The position numbers were made by a program, and so were the translations under genes. The notes under the pieces are model-generated. The model did no database searches. It was not told the DNA's origin and saw only the letters and a list, made by a program, of their open reading frames with translations. This document shows positions 8,685 to 18,160 of a stretch of DNA of 64,000 nucleotides, piece by piece. The stretch is from Collimonas sp. OK242. GTDB lineage: Bacteria > Pseudomonadota > Gammaproteobacteria > Burkholderiales > Burkholderiaceae_D. Each line of letters begins with the position of its first letter. The stretch's first letter is position 1. Location of the stretch: assembly GCF_900107095.1 (NCBI RefSeq), contig NZ_FNOR01000017.1, positions 1 to 64,000 of the forward strand, written 5' to 3'.

Positions 8685-10493
8685 ATGAACTCGCTTTGGT
8701 TACGCGGGATATTGGTTGCCTGTTTAGCGTGCGCGCTGCCGATGAAAGCATCGGCAGCTGCATCGGCAGCGCCAATTTCCCCGGCAGATCCCGACAAAGT
8801 ACTGCGCTTTGTATTCGTAGCACCTGAAACCGGTTTCGATCCGGCCGTTACACGCGATTTGTATTCGCAGCTGGTCAATCAGTCGGTATTTGAAACACTG
8901 TTCGCCTATGAATACCTGGCGCGGCCGGCCAAACTGATGCCATCGGCGGCGGCCGCGCTGCCGGAAGTCAGCCCGGATGGCATGACCTATACCATCCGCC
9001 TGAAAAAAGGCGTCTACTTTGCCGATGATCCGGTGTTCAACGGCAAGAAGCGCGAACTGACCATGGCCGATTTCGTCTATTCGTGGAAACGCCTGTTCGA
9101 TCCGCAGCTGGCTTCGCCGCAAACCTGGCTGCTGGAAGGCAAAGTGGTCGGCCTCGACGAAGTGGCGGCGCAAGCCAAGAAAACCGGCCATTTCGACTAC
9201 GACGCCAATGTCCCCGGCTTCGAACTGCTGGATCGCTATACCCTGCGGATCCACCTGAAACAGCCTGATTTCAACCTCGGCATGATCCTGGCGCATCAAC
9301 CGACCAGTGCAGTCGCGCGCGAAGTGATCGAAAAATATCGCGATGCGCAAGGCACCGTGATGGGGCATCCGGTCGGCACCGGCCCTTACATACTGAGCCA
9401 ATGGATACGCGGTTCACGCATGGTGTTGACTGCCAATCCGGATTACCGCGGTTATACCTGGGATTTCCAGCCCAGCACCGACCCGGGCGATGCCGCCATC
9501 GTCGCCAAGATGAAGGGCAAACGCATGCCGCAAATCGGCCGTGTGGAAATCAGCGTCATGGTGGAAGACCAGTCGCGCTTGCTGGCGTTCGAAGGCGATG
9601 AAGTCGATATCACCGAATTGCAGGGGCCGCTGGCGCCGCAAGTCATGGCGGGCGGCAAGCTGAAGCCGGAGTTTGTAAAAAAAGGGGTGCAACTGTCGCG
9701 TATCGTCGACCCTGAAATCAGCTATTTCTACTGGAACATGCAAGACCCGGTAGTGGGCGGCATGAGCAAGGAAAAAATCGCCCTGCGCCGCGCCATCGCA
9801 ATGGCGCACAACGTGCGCGAAGAAATCAAGGTGGTCTGGAACGACGAAGCGATCCCGCTGGAATACCCGATCCCGCCCGGCGTGGTCGGCTACGACCCGG
9901 ACTACAAGAGCAGCATCCAGTACGAACCGGAAGTCGCCAATGCCTTGCTCGACAAGTTCGGCTACAAGATCGGCAAGGATGGCTACCGCACCCTGCCGGA
10001 CGGCAAGCCGCTGACGATACGCTACTCGGCCCGCGCCGACTCCAACGGCCAGCAGCAATCGGAAATGTGGAAAAAGACTTACGACACCATCCACATCCGC
10101 ATGGTCGGCGACCTCAAGACCTTTCCTGACCTGCTCAAGGCGGAAAAAGAGTGCCAACTGCAAACCCGTACTGCGCCATGGATTGCCGACTATCCGGACG
10201 GCGACAACTTCATGCAGTTGTTCTACGGGCCTAATGTCGGCCAGAACAACAACGGCTGCTCCAAGATCCCCGAATACGATGTGCTCTACGCCGCCTCGCA
10301 GAAATTGCCGGCCGGCCCGGAACGCGACCTGCTGTATCACAAGATGACACGCATCCTGGAAGTCGATGCACCGGCGCGTATCGGTTATGCCCGCTACCGC
10401 AACATGATCGCGCAACCGCGTGTGATCGGTTACAAGAAGCATCCGGTCATGCCTACCGAATGGATGTATTTCGATATCGAAAAACGTAAATAA
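8685..10493 (+). CDS. Peptide ABC transporter substrate-binding protein (family 5), copy 3
   Basis: 602-residue member of the same tandem family, the most diverged of the three: the segment after the signal peptide reads VLRFVFVAPETGFDPAVT, and HPVGTGPYILSQW replaces the shared form. The signal peptide ends at KASA/AASAAP. The start at 8685 is set by GGAGACAAATGGT upstream; a TTG 18 nt earlier overlaps that site and is rejected. The conserved cysteines (KECQL, NNGCSKIP) remain. It is 98 nt from copy 2 and 94 nt from the peptidase gene, so it probably belongs to the downstream transporter transcript. Divergence suggests a different peptide preference. Confidence 0.9.
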   Translation: MNSLWLRGILVACLACALPMKASAAASAAPISPADPDKVLRFVFVAPETGFDPAVTRDLYSQLVNQSVFETLFAYEYLARPAKLMPSAAAALPEVSPDGMTYTIRLKKGVYFADDPVFNGKKRELTMADFVYSWKRLFDPQLASPQTWLLEGKVVGLDEVAAQAKKTGHFDYDANVPGFELLDRYTLRIHLKQPDFNLGMILAHQPTSAVAREVIEKYRDAQGTVMGHPVGTGPYILSQWIRGSRMVLTANPDYRGYTWDFQPSTDPGDAAIVAKMKGKRMPQIGRVEISVMVEDQSRLLAFEGDEVDITELQGPLAPQVMAGGKLKPEFVKKGVQLSRIVDPEISYFYWNMQDPVVGGMSKEKIALRRAIAMAHNVREEIKVVWNDEAIPLEYPIPPGVVGYDPDYKSSIQYEPEVANALLDKFGYKIGKDGYRTLPDGKPLTIRYSARADSNGQQQSEMWKKTYDTIHIRMVGDLKTFPDLLKAEKECQLQTRTAPWIADYPDGDNFMQLFYGPNVGQNNNGCSKIPEYDVLYAASQKLPAGPERDLLYHKMTRILEVDAPARIGYARYRNMIAQPRVIGYKKHPVMPTEWMYFDIEKRK

Positions 10494-10587
10494 AAATATA
10501 AACACGATCGAGCGGGATGGCGCAGCGCCTTCCGCCTGTATTCCTTCTAACCACTGATTTTTACTAAGCCCCTATTTGAGGAAATGC

Positions 10588-12603
10588 ATGAAACCATCAT
10601 CATTTTTCTTGCCGGTCACGACAGCGTTATTCACGCTGATGCTGAACCAGGCAGCCGCCCAAGGTACGCAACGCCCGCTGATTCCCTTGCTGAAAGCAGA
10701 CGACATCCCGGCGCTGTGCAAGGACACCCTGGCCAGCCTGCGCAAGCGCGTATCGCTGTTGGAAAAACTACCGGCGGCCCATGCCAAAGACAGCAAGAAA
10801 GTGCTGACCGAGTGGAACGATCTGCAGATCGCCCTGGAAGACCTGCAAGGTCCGGTCGATATCCTCAACAATGTTTCACCAGACGCAAAAGTACGCGGCA
10901 GCACCGAAGCCTGCCTGATTGAAACCAATAGGTTCGCTACCGACCTGCTGCAAAGCGAAAAACTGTACGCCCGCTTCAAAGCCATCCAGCCTAGCGATCC
11001 AATAGAGAAAAAACTGCGTCAGGACATCCTGTACAGCTTCGACGACACCGGCGTCTCGCTGCCGCCCGCAAAGCGCGCCAGGATGAAAGAGATCCTCGAC
11101 AAGCTGGGTGAGCTGAGCCAGGAATTCGCCCGCAATATCCGCGACAATAATCAGAAGCTGAGCTTCACTCCGGCGGAACTGCAAGGCATGCCGGCCGCCT
11201 ATCTGGCCCGCGCCAAGCGCGACGACAAGGGCAACTACCTGCTCGGCTTCGACTACCCGGATTACAAACCGTTCATGGAATCGGCGGATAACGGCGATGC
11301 GCGCCGCCGCTATCAGATCGCGTTCGCCAATCATGGTACGCCAAAGAATCTGGAGATTCTGAAAGAAGCCATGAACCTGCGCCATGAAATGGCGGCATTG
11401 TTCGGCCTGCCAAGCTACGCCGATCTGGTGACCCGGCGCCGCATGGTGAAAAATCCGCAAACCGTCGACAAGTTCCTGACCGAAGTAAAAACCGCTGTCA
11501 CACAGCTGGAAATCAAGGAAATCGAAGAACTGCGCGCATTCAAGTCGGAAACCCTGAAGACGCCGCTGGCCGATACCAAGTTGGAACGCTGGGATGCCGA
11601 GTACTGGCAGCAGAAGATCAAACAGGCGCGTTACAACGTCGACCAGGAAGCCCTGCGCAAGTACTTCCCTACCGATGCCGCCGTACCGTGGATCCTGCAT
11701 GTCTCCGGCACCTTGTATGGCGTTGAATTCAAGCGTGTCGAGGTACCGGTCTGGGATCCTGAAGTCCAGTACTACGACGTTATCGACAGCAAGAGCAAGA
11801 CACGTATCGCCGGCATCTATCTGGACCTGTTCCCGCGCGAAGGCAAATACGGCCACGCCGCCGCCTGGGGCACCCGTGGCGTCAGCACCCTGGCCCGGCG
11901 CACGCCGGTTTCAACGCTGGTTACCAACTTCGATCGCAATGGCTTGAACAGCGATGAACTGGAAACCCTGGTGCATGAATTCGGCCACGTCTTGCATGGC
12001 GTGCTGTCGAACACTAAATATGTCGTCCAGGCCGGCACCAACGTCGAGCTCGACTTTGTCGAAGCGCCATCGCAGATGTATGAAGAATGGGCGCGCCGTA
12101 AAGAGTCGCTGACGCTGCTGGCCGGCTTCTGCAAGACAGCATGTCCAACCATCGACGACGCTTTGCTGCAACGCCTGACAGCGGCCCATAACTATGGCCG
12201 CGGCATACGCTATGCACGCCAGCTGCTGTACGCGAGCTATGACATGACTATCCATAACGACAAGGCTGATCAGGAACAAGCGCTTGCAATATGGCAACAA
12301 ATGGAAGGCGCCACGCCGTTGGGCTATGTGCCCGACACTGAATTCCCGGGCCAGTTCGGCCATTTGATGGGCGGCTATGCCGCCGGTTACTATGGCTACA
12401 TGTGGTCGGAAGTGCTGGCGCTGGACATGCTGTCGCGTTATAACGGCAAACTGATGAACCCGGAAGTCGGCCATCTGTACCGCCAGGACATCCTGTCGCG
12501 CGGCGCTGAAAAACCGGCCGGCGAGATGGTCAGCGCCTTCCTCGGCCGCGAGCCTAACAGCAAGGCATTCTTTGCCGAAATTTCAGGCCAACGCCTGCAT
12601 TGA
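10588..12603 (+). CDS. Exported M3-family metallopeptidase (oligopeptidase)
   Basis: Zinc metallo-oligopeptidase of the thimet oligopeptidase/oligopeptidase A family, 671 residues. The catalytic motif HEFGH is at about residues 463-467 and the third ligand Glu at about 492 (FVEAPSQMYEEW). Unusually for M3 enzymes, which are mostly cytosolic, the N terminus (MKPSSFFLPVTTALFTLMLNQAAAQ is hydrophobic and ends in an AxA-like site) looks like a signal peptide, so periplasmic action is inferred. The start is at 10588 because GAGGAAATGC precedes it. It lies between the peptide-binding proteins and the permease gene (19 nt to the latter), so it may trim peptides before or during import. Confidence 0.9.
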   Translation: MKPSSFFLPVTTALFTLMLNQAAAQGTQRPLIPLLKADDIPALCKDTLASLRKRVSLLEKLPAAHAKDSKKVLTEWNDLQIALEDLQGPVDILNNVSPDAKVRGSTEACLIETNRFATDLLQSEKLYARFKAIQPSDPIEKKLRQDILYSFDDTGVSLPPAKRARMKEILDKLGELSQEFARNIRDNNQKLSFTPAELQGMPAAYLARAKRDDKGNYLLGFDYPDYKPFMESADNGDARRRYQIAFANHGTPKNLEILKEAMNLRHEMAALFGLPSYADLVTRRRMVKNPQTVDKFLTEVKTAVTQLEIKEIEELRAFKSETLKTPLADTKLERWDAEYWQQKIKQARYNVDQEALRKYFPTDAAVPWILHVSGTLYGVEFKRVEVPVWDPEVQYYDVIDSKSKTRIAGIYLDLFPREGKYGHAAAWGTRGVSTLARRTPVSTLVTNFDRNGLNSDELETLVHEFGHVLHGVLSNTKYVVQAGTNVELDFVEAPSQMYEEWARRKESLTLLAGFCKTACPTIDDALLQRLTAAHNYGRGIRYARQLLYASYDMTIHNDKADQEQALAIWQQMEGATPLGYVPDTEFPGQFGHLMGGYAAGYYGYMWSEVLALDMLSRYNGKLMNPEVGHLYRQDILSRGAEKPAGEMVSAFLGREPNSKAFFAEISGQRLH

Positions 12604-12622
12604 GCCAGATTAAGGAATCATC

Positions 12623-13561
12623 ATGACCGCTTATATCCTGCGACGCCTCTGGCAAATGCTGCCGACCATGCTCGGCGTCATCGTACTTGTATTTTTCCTG
12701 TTCAACTGGGTCGGCGGCGACCCGGCCTATATCCTGGCCGGGAAGATGTCGAACCCGCAACAGATCGCCAACATCCGTACCCAGCTGGGCATCGACCAGC
12801 CGTACTACGTCCAGCTCTGGATCTTCATCAAGCAAATCGTCACCTTCAATTTCGGCACCAGCTGGAGCACCGGCGAGTCGGTGGCCAACGTCATCCTGAC
12901 CCGTCTCGGGCCATCCCTGACCGTGCTGATTCCGCTCACCATCCTGGAAACCCTGATCGCGGTGGCGCTGGCGCTGGCGGTGGCCTTCGTGCGCGGCTCC
13001 AAGACCGACCGCGCGGTGATGGTGGCTTGTACCGTCGGCATGTCGATCAGCATCCTGGTCTACATCATCCTGTTCCAGTACTGGTTCGCCTACAAACTGA
13101 GCTTGTTCCCGGTGCAAGGCTGGGGCAACGGTTTCCTCGAAAACCTGTTCCACTACTCGGCCCTGCCGATCCTGATCATGCTGGCGGTAAGTCTCGCCCC
13201 CAGCCTGCGCCTGTACCGCACGTTTGTGCTGGACGAAGTCAACCAGGACTATGTCCGCACCGCGCGCGCCAAGGGCGTCAAGGAACGCCGCATCCTGTGG
13301 GTGCATGTGTTGCGCAACGCCGCGATTCCTATCATCACCAATGTCATGTCGAACCTGCCGGCGCTGTTGATCGGCGCCTTCCTGATCGAGCGCTTCTTCT
13401 CGATTCCAGGCATCGGCCGTGAAGTGATCCTGGCGGTTGAGCGCAGCGATTTCCCGGTGATCAAGGCGATCACGATCTATGTCGCCGCCGCCACCATGAT
13501 ATTCAACCTGTTGACTGACTTGCTGTACCAAGCCGTCGACCCACGCGTTCAACTGAAGTAG
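12623..13561 (+). CDS. Peptide ABC transporter permease, DppB/OppB type
   Basis: Inner-membrane permease, 312 residues with about six membrane helices. The N-terminal MTAYILRRLWQMLPTMLGV and the QLGIDQPYYVQ segment are typical of OppB/DppB. The cytoplasmic coupling loop (EAA region, DYVRTARAKGVKERRILWVH, about residues 208-228) contacts the ATPase. It starts 19 nt after the peptidase gene and ends 8 nt before the second permease, so the transporter genes form one transcript. The channel is expected to pair with the DppC-type permease. Confidence 0.93.
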   Translation: MTAYILRRLWQMLPTMLGVIVLVFFLFNWVGGDPAYILAGKMSNPQQIANIRTQLGIDQPYYVQLWIFIKQIVTFNFGTSWSTGESVANVILTRLGPSLTVLIPLTILETLIAVALALAVAFVRGSKTDRAVMVACTVGMSISILVYIILFQYWFAYKLSLFPVQGWGNGFLENLFHYSALPILIMLAVSLAPSLRLYRTFVLDEVNQDYVRTARAKGVKERRILWVHVLRNAAIPIITNVMSNLPALLIGAFLIERFFSIPGIGREVILAVERSDFPVIKAITIYVAAATMIFNLLTDLLYQAVDPRVQLK

Positions 13562-13569
13562 GAGCCGCC

Positions 13570-14766
13570 ATGACTCAAAGTATCCACCAGGCCCCTACCC
13601 AAGCGGCGCCTGCAGCAAGCACCGTAACCCTGGCCACCGGTCCAGATATTGCCCAATCCTCCAGCCACTCTCCTGGCCTGTGGGCCCTGGCCTGGCGCCG
13701 CCTGCGCGCCGATCACGTCGCCATGGCCGCACTTGCCGTCGTCGGCCTGTACCTGCTCATGCTGGCGCTGTCGGCCAGCGGCCTGATCGCCGGCGACTGG
13801 TCGAAGGAAGTCGGCGTCAACTACGCGCCGCCTAGCTTCGTGGGCGCGCAAACCGAGGCCGAGCGCGGCTTCAGCGACAACGACGCCGCGCTTGAAGCGC
13901 CGCCGCCGGAAAATCCGGTCGATCCGCTGCGCGACATCCTGCGCGATTTGCGCAAGAGCGGTACCGCAGCAGCTACGCCGCCGGTGATTGCCAACGACTA
14001 TGGCATCGCCGATCCGCTGGCGAAAGAAATGGCTGAAATCCGCGCCGAGCTGGCTAAAAAAGGCGGCAGCGAGACTCTGATCCGCAAACCGACGCTGCCG
14101 TTCGGCGCCGACAAATGGGGCCACGACATCATCAAGAAAACCATCAAGGGCGCCGAAACCTCGATCATCGTCGGCCTGGTTGCAGCGCTGGTGGCGGTTA
14201 CTTTAGGCACCATCTTCGGTGCGGTCTCCGGCTACTTCGGCGGCTGGGTCGATGACGCCTTCAACTGGTTCTATAGCATATTCACTTCCATCCCTTACCT
14301 GCTGCTGATCCTGGCGGTCGCCGCGGTGCTCCAGCAAAAAGGCGTGACAGCGATCGTGCTGATTCTAGGCCTGACCGGCTGGACCGGCACCTATCGCCTG
14401 ATCCGCGCCGAATACATGAAACACAAATCGCGTGAATACGTGATGGCGGCAGATGCTATCGGCGCCAGCCACTGGAGCAAGATGTTCAGCCACATTTTCC
14501 CTAACGTCAGCCATGTGTCGCTGGTGCAGCTGTCGATCTCGGTGGTCGGCTTCATCAAGTCGGAAGTGATCTTGAGCTTCCTCGGTTTCGGCGTGCCGGT
14601 CGGCGTCGTATCCTGGGGCAGCATGCTGAACGAAGCGCAAAACGAATTAATTCTGGGTAAGTGGTGGCAGCTGGCGGCTGCAAGTATCGCCATGGCGATA
14701 CTGGTGACGGCGTTCTCGCTGTTCACCGATGCGCTGCGCGACGCCCTTGATCCGAAGCTGAAATAG
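13570..14766 (+). CDS. Peptide ABC transporter permease, DppC/OppC type, with long periplasmic insertion
   Basis: Second permease, 398 residues, about 100 longer than DppC of enteric bacteria. The extra length lies between the first helix (about residues 50-75) and the second (about 195 on): a hydrophilic, Pro/Glu-rich segment around NDNDAALEAPPPENPVD-like sequence and KEMAEIRAELAKK. That loop would face the periplasm and could touch the binding proteins. The coupling region is EYVMAADAIGASHWSKM. It is 8 nt after the DppB gene and 8 nt before the ATPase gene, indicating translational coupling. Confidence 0.92.
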   Translation: MTQSIHQAPTQAAPAASTVTLATGPDIAQSSSHSPGLWALAWRRLRADHVAMAALAVVGLYLLMLALSASGLIAGDWSKEVGVNYAPPSFVGAQTEAERGFSDNDAALEAPPPENPVDPLRDILRDLRKSGTAAATPPVIANDYGIADPLAKEMAEIRAELAKKGGSETLIRKPTLPFGADKWGHDIIKKTIKGAETSIIVGLVAALVAVTLGTIFGAVSGYFGGWVDDAFNWFYSIFTSIPYLLLILAVAAVLQQKGVTAIVLILGLTGWTGTYRLIRAEYMKHKSREYVMAADAIGASHWSKMFSHIFPNVSHVSLVQLSISVVGFIKSEVILSFLGFGVPVGVVSWGSMLNEAQNELILGKWWQLAAASIAMAILVTAFSLFTDALRDALDPKLK

Positions 14767-14774
14767 GAGACATC

Positions 14775-16499
14775 ATGGAATCGACTAAGCACACCCATCC
14801 AGCGGACAACGGCGAACAACCGTTGTTGCGCGTACGCGATCTGCGCGTCAGTTTTCGCACCGATAAAAAAACCATGGTGGAAACCGTCAAAGGGATTTCC
14901 TTTGATATTCCACGCAACACCACTGTCGCCCTGGTGGGCGAATCAGGCAGCGGCAAATCGGTCAGCTCGCTGGCCGTGATGGGCTTGCTGCCCAAGGAAA
15001 ACTCCAGCATCGCCGCCACCAGCGTCATCGAGTTTGAAGGCCGCAACCTGCTGACCATGTCGCCCGATGAACGACGCGACATGTGCGGCAAGGAAATCTC
15101 CATGATTTTCCAGGAGCCGATGACGTCGCTCAACCCGGTATTCACCGTCGGTTTCCAGATCGGCGAAGTATTGCAACTGCACATGGGCATGAACGCCAAG
15201 CAGGCACGTGCGCGCGCGATTGCCTTGCTGGAGGAAGTCGGGATTCCGTCGCCGGCAACCAAGATCGATGCCTACCCGAGCCAGATGTCCGGCGGCCAGC
15301 AACAGCGCGTGATGATCGCCATGGCGATCGCCTGCGAACCCAAGCTGCTGATTGCCGATGAACCGACCACCGCGCTCGACGTCACGATCCAGAAGCAGAT
15401 CATCGACCTGATCGAAGCCTTGCGCAAACGTCACAAGATGTCGGTGTTGTTCATCACCCATGACCTGGCGCTGGTCGGCGAAATCGCTGACCAGGTGATC
15501 GTCATGCGCCACGGTGAAGTGCGCGAAAAAGGCGATGTACGGCAAATCTTTGAAGCGCCGCAAGACCCGTACACCAAAGCCCTGCTGATGTGCCGCCCTT
15601 CGCTCGATACCCGCCCTTGGCGCCTGCCGGTCATCAGCGACTATATGAACGGCCACAACGGCGCCGACCTGGATTTACGGGAACGCAGCCGCGGTTGCAG
15701 CGGACACGAAGACATCCTGTTGGACGTGCGCAACCTGGGCAAGAGCTTTTATTTCCGCGAGGGCTTGTTTGGCCGCAAGGAATTCAAAGCGGTGCAGGAC
15801 GTGTCGTTCAAGCTGGCGCGCGGCAAGACCTTGGGCGTGGTGGGGGAATCCGGCTCCGGCAAGACCACCGTCGGCCTGACCCTGATGCGCCTGCATCAGG
15901 CCACTGCGGGGCAGGCGCTGTTTGAAGGCAAGGACATCATCGGCATGTCCAACCACGATTTCATGTCCTACAAGCGGCGCATCCAGATCATTTTCCAGAA
16001 TCCCTACGCTTCGCTCAACCCGCGCTTCACCATCGGCCAGATCCTGCTGGAACCGATGCGCATCCACCAGATAGGCAGCGACGACAATGAGCGTACCGAG
16101 ATGGCCATGCAATTGTTGCAAAAAGTGGGCCTGCCGCCGCAGGCCTATCACCGCTATCCGCATGAGTTCTCCGGCGGCCAGCGGCAGCGGATCGCGATTG
16201 CCCGCTGCCTGACCTTGCGCCCTGAAATCCTGGTGTGCGATGAATCGGTGTCGGCGCTGGACGTCTCGGTGCAGGCGCAAGTGTTGAATCTGCTGCAAGA
16301 CTTGCAGGAAGAGTTCGGCATGAGCTACATCTTCATCTCGCATGATCTGTCGGTAGTCAAATACCTGGCCGACCAGGTGATGGTGATGCATCAGGGTAAA
16401 GTGGTGGAACTGGCCAACTCGGATGAGCTGTACCACAATCCGACCCATCCTTACACGCGCCAGTTGCTGAGCGCGATTCCACGCGGTTTGCAAAACTAG
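14775..16499 (+). CDS. Fused two-domain peptide ABC transporter ATPase (DppD-DppF type)
   Basis: One 574-residue polypeptide carrying two nucleotide-binding domains. The first has Walker A GESGSGKS (residues 55-62), signature SGGQQQR and Walker [13 protein letters not shown]; the second has GESGSGKTT (about 357-365), SGGQRQR and [12 protein letters not shown]. The fused arrangement resembles YejF and GsiA, whereas Dpp/Opp systems usually have separate subunits. It drives the import channel formed by the two upstream permeases and is the last gene of the peptide cluster, followed by a hairpin. Confidence 0.94.
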   Translation: MESTKHTHPADNGEQPLLRVRDLRVSFRTDKKTMVETVKGISFDIPRNTTVALVGESGSGKSVSSLAVMGLLPKENSSIAATSVIEFEGRNLLTMSPDERRDMCGKEISMIFQEPMTSLNPVFTVGFQIGEVLQLHMGMNAKQARARAIALLEEVGIPSPATKIDAYPSQMSGGQQQRVMIAMAIACEPKLLIADEPTTALDVTIQKQIIDLIEALRKRHKMSVLFITHDLALVGEIADQVIVMRHGEVREKGDVRQIFEAPQDPYTKALLMCRPSLDTRPWRLPVISDYMNGHNGADLDLRERSRGCSGHEDILLDVRNLGKSFYFREGLFGRKEFKAVQDVSFKLARGKTLGVVGESGSGKTTVGLTLMRLHQATAGQALFEGKDIIGMSNHDFMSYKRRIQIIFQNPYASLNPRFTIGQILLEPMRIHQIGSDDNERTEMAMQLLQKVGLPPQAYHRYPHEFSGGQRQRIAIARCLTLRPEILVCDESVSALDVSVQAQVLNLLQDLQEEFGMSYIFISHDLSVVKYLADQVMVMHQGKVVELANSDELYHNPTHPYTRQLLSAIPRGLQN

Positions 16500-16553
16500 A
16501 AAGCCTGCGAATACGGCAGGAAGCTGCTCGTAGCTTGACGATGGCATACACAA

Positions 16554-16600
16554 CGGAGTACAGCGAGCGCCGCAAGCGCGACCTGTACTCCGCTCTCGTT
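16554..16600 (+). terminator. Hairpin after the peptide transporter operon
   Basis: Ten-base perfect stem CGGAGTACAG (16554-16563) / CTGTACTCCG (16583-16592), followed on the plus strand by CTCTCGTTT. It lies about 55 nt after the ATPase stop codon. The T-tract is imperfect, so termination is likely rather than certain. Confidence 0.6.
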
Positions 16601-16665
16601 TACATCATGTCATATGGCGGGCATTGACCACAGGCGACGCTCTGACAAACGACTCAACTGTCCAG

Positions 16666-17322
16666 TCATGCCGGCAGTGGCGTCACACACTCTCTCAACA
16701 GCGAAATAGCGACCAGAATGATCCAGCTGGCTTGGGCAAGAATAATCAGACCGAATCCATGCGCATCCATCTGCACATGGCCGCTCAGCAAGGCAATCAG
16801 GGGGCACAATCCGACAATACCGCCGCCGATTCCCAGCTTTCTTGTGGTTTTCCCGAGACGTATCAGCGCAATCGACCACAGGATAAATGCACATGACGAG
16901 CCGGCAATATACACTTTCGCCAATGCCTGGTTCAGCTGAAAATTGTAATGCAGCGCCATCATCAGCATCTGCCGCTTGCTGTCGTCGACGTTGATTGCTT
17001 CCTGGGCCAGGCTGGAACCGATCAGGCCGTCGGCCACCGCCGCCAGCATGACAGCTACCGATGCAAAACAATAGACAATGAACGCGCTTAGTCCATGCAT
17101 GTTGTTCCAGCCGATACGGCTGGATATCCCGAAAACTCCCAGCAGGGTGACCGGTATGCTTGCCAGGCCGAGTATATGCGTCACGGTATTGACGTGATTG
17201 ACATGGGCGATGGCTTCTGCCGAGGCATGGAGATCGAAGCTGGTCGGGTGAATCGACATGGTGACGATGCCGGCCAGCATGCCGATAATCAGGGCTGTCG
17301 CATGAATTCGTTGATTCGTCAT
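16666..17322 (-). CDS. Small integral membrane protein of unknown function
   Basis: 218-codon protein with about six hydrophobic helices (for example IIGMLAGIVTMSI, VTHILGLASIPVTLLGVF, FIVYCFASVAVMLAAVA, GLIILAQASWIILVAI). No motif I recognise. The start is put at 17322 (MTNQRIHATAL), after GGAAAAGC; a longer frame has no ribosome site. It is transcribed away from the adjacent TetR gene with about 90 nt between them, so the regulator probably represses it. A membrane protein paired with a divergent TetR often responds to a small hydrophobic compound, but no function is claimed. Confidence 0.7.
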   Translation of the reverse strand: MTNQRIHATALIIGMLAGIVTMSIHPTSFDLHASAEAIAHVNHVNTVTHILGLASIPVTLLGVFGISSRIGWNNMHGLSAFIVYCFASVAVMLAAVADGLIGSSLAQEAINVDDSKRQMLMMALHYNFQLNQALAKVYIAGSSCAFILWSIALIRLGKTTRKLGIGGGIVGLCPLIALLSGHVQMDAHGFGLIILAQASWIILVAISLLRECVTPLPA

Positions 17323-17411
17323 ATTTGCTTTTCCGGTTGAAAAAAGGAGGTTGGGGTTGCTTTGCGATAACATAGGAGCCACGAGTATTTCGTCAAAGCC
17401 GCGTGACTGCA

Positions 17412-18038
17412 ATGTACAAACCCGAATTTATGTCTGATACCGAACAAAAATCTGCTTCTGTTCAGGAACACGTCGATATGCGTTCTCGCCGCAGCCGCCA
17501 CGACATCGATGCTGCCCTGGCCACGCTATTGCTGCGCCGTTCGTACGACGCCATTCGCGTCAGCGACATTGCAAAAAAGGCGGCCGTCGGCAGAGGCACG
17601 TTTTACGCCCATTTCGACAACAAGGACGAACTGCTTCGAACCCAGCTGGAAGGCGTTTTAGACTGCCATATTTCGGTGTCGACAGACCTGCCAGCACTGT
17701 TGGATGCAAGCAGGCTGTTCGCTCATCTGCGTGAGGTGCCGCAAATGTACCAGGCGTTGATGAGTGGTATTACCGGTCCGGCGGTATCGCGCATGGCGCA
17801 GGAAATACTGGAGCGCAGGCTGAACGCCATTCTGGGCGCGCGCGAAGAATTGCCGGCCAGCCTGCACGGGCGTTTCATTTCAGCGTCCTTGTTCACGGTG
17901 CTTGCATGGTGGAGCGAGAACGGCATGCTGCAGACGCCATCGGAAATACAATCTATTTTTGCAGAACTTTGCACTACCGCATTTACCAAAAAAACTTGTG
18001 AATCAAGCCTGTTTTCACAGCAGCCGCATCAGGGATAA
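17412..18038 (+). CDS. TetR-family transcriptional regulator
   Basis: A 208-residue one-component regulator. The N-terminal helix-turn-helix is clear: ALATLLLRRSYDAIRVSDIA.KAAVGRGTFYAHFDNKDELL in residues about 30-75. The C-terminal half (ligand and dimer domain) is poorly conserved, as usual for TetR. Starts at 17412 and 17430 are both possible; neither has a strong ribosome site. It is divergent from the small membrane-protein gene and is followed after 4 nt by a truncated lysE-like fragment. Confidence 0.88.
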   Translation: MYKPEFMSDTEQKSASVQEHVDMRSRRSRHDIDAALATLLLRRSYDAIRVSDIAKKAAVGRGTFYAHFDNKDELLRTQLEGVLDCHISVSTDLPALLDASRLFAHLREVPQMYQALMSGITGPAVSRMAQEILERRLNAILGAREELPASLHGRFISASLFTVLAWWSENGMLQTPSEIQSIFAELCTTAFTKKTCESSLFSQQPHQG

Positions 18039-18042
18039 GCAC

Positions 18043-18138
18043 ATGACCCCATATCTGATTTTCTTGCTGGCTTTTGCCTCCTCGGCAGCACTGCCCGGGC
18101 CGGGTACCGAAATCGGACTTGGGCTGGCGACGCGTTGA
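18043..18138 (+). pseudogene. Truncated LysE/RhtB-type exporter fragment
   Basis: A 31-codon frame begins right after the tetR stop. Its first about 20 residues (MTPYLIFLLAFASSAALPGP) match the start of LysE-family amino-acid exporters, where PGP is the conserved turn of helix 1. The rest of the about 200-residue protein is missing: the frame runs into unrelated residues and stops at 18138, just before the AraC gene. This looks like a deletion junction. A genuine small membrane peptide is a less likely alternative. Confidence 0.6.
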
Positions 18139-18160
18139 TCCGCCGCCTGCCAGTATCATC

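Noticed and set aside
9414-10505. A 363-codon minus-strand frame
   Set aside because: Antisense to binding-protein copy 3; no domain or start signal.
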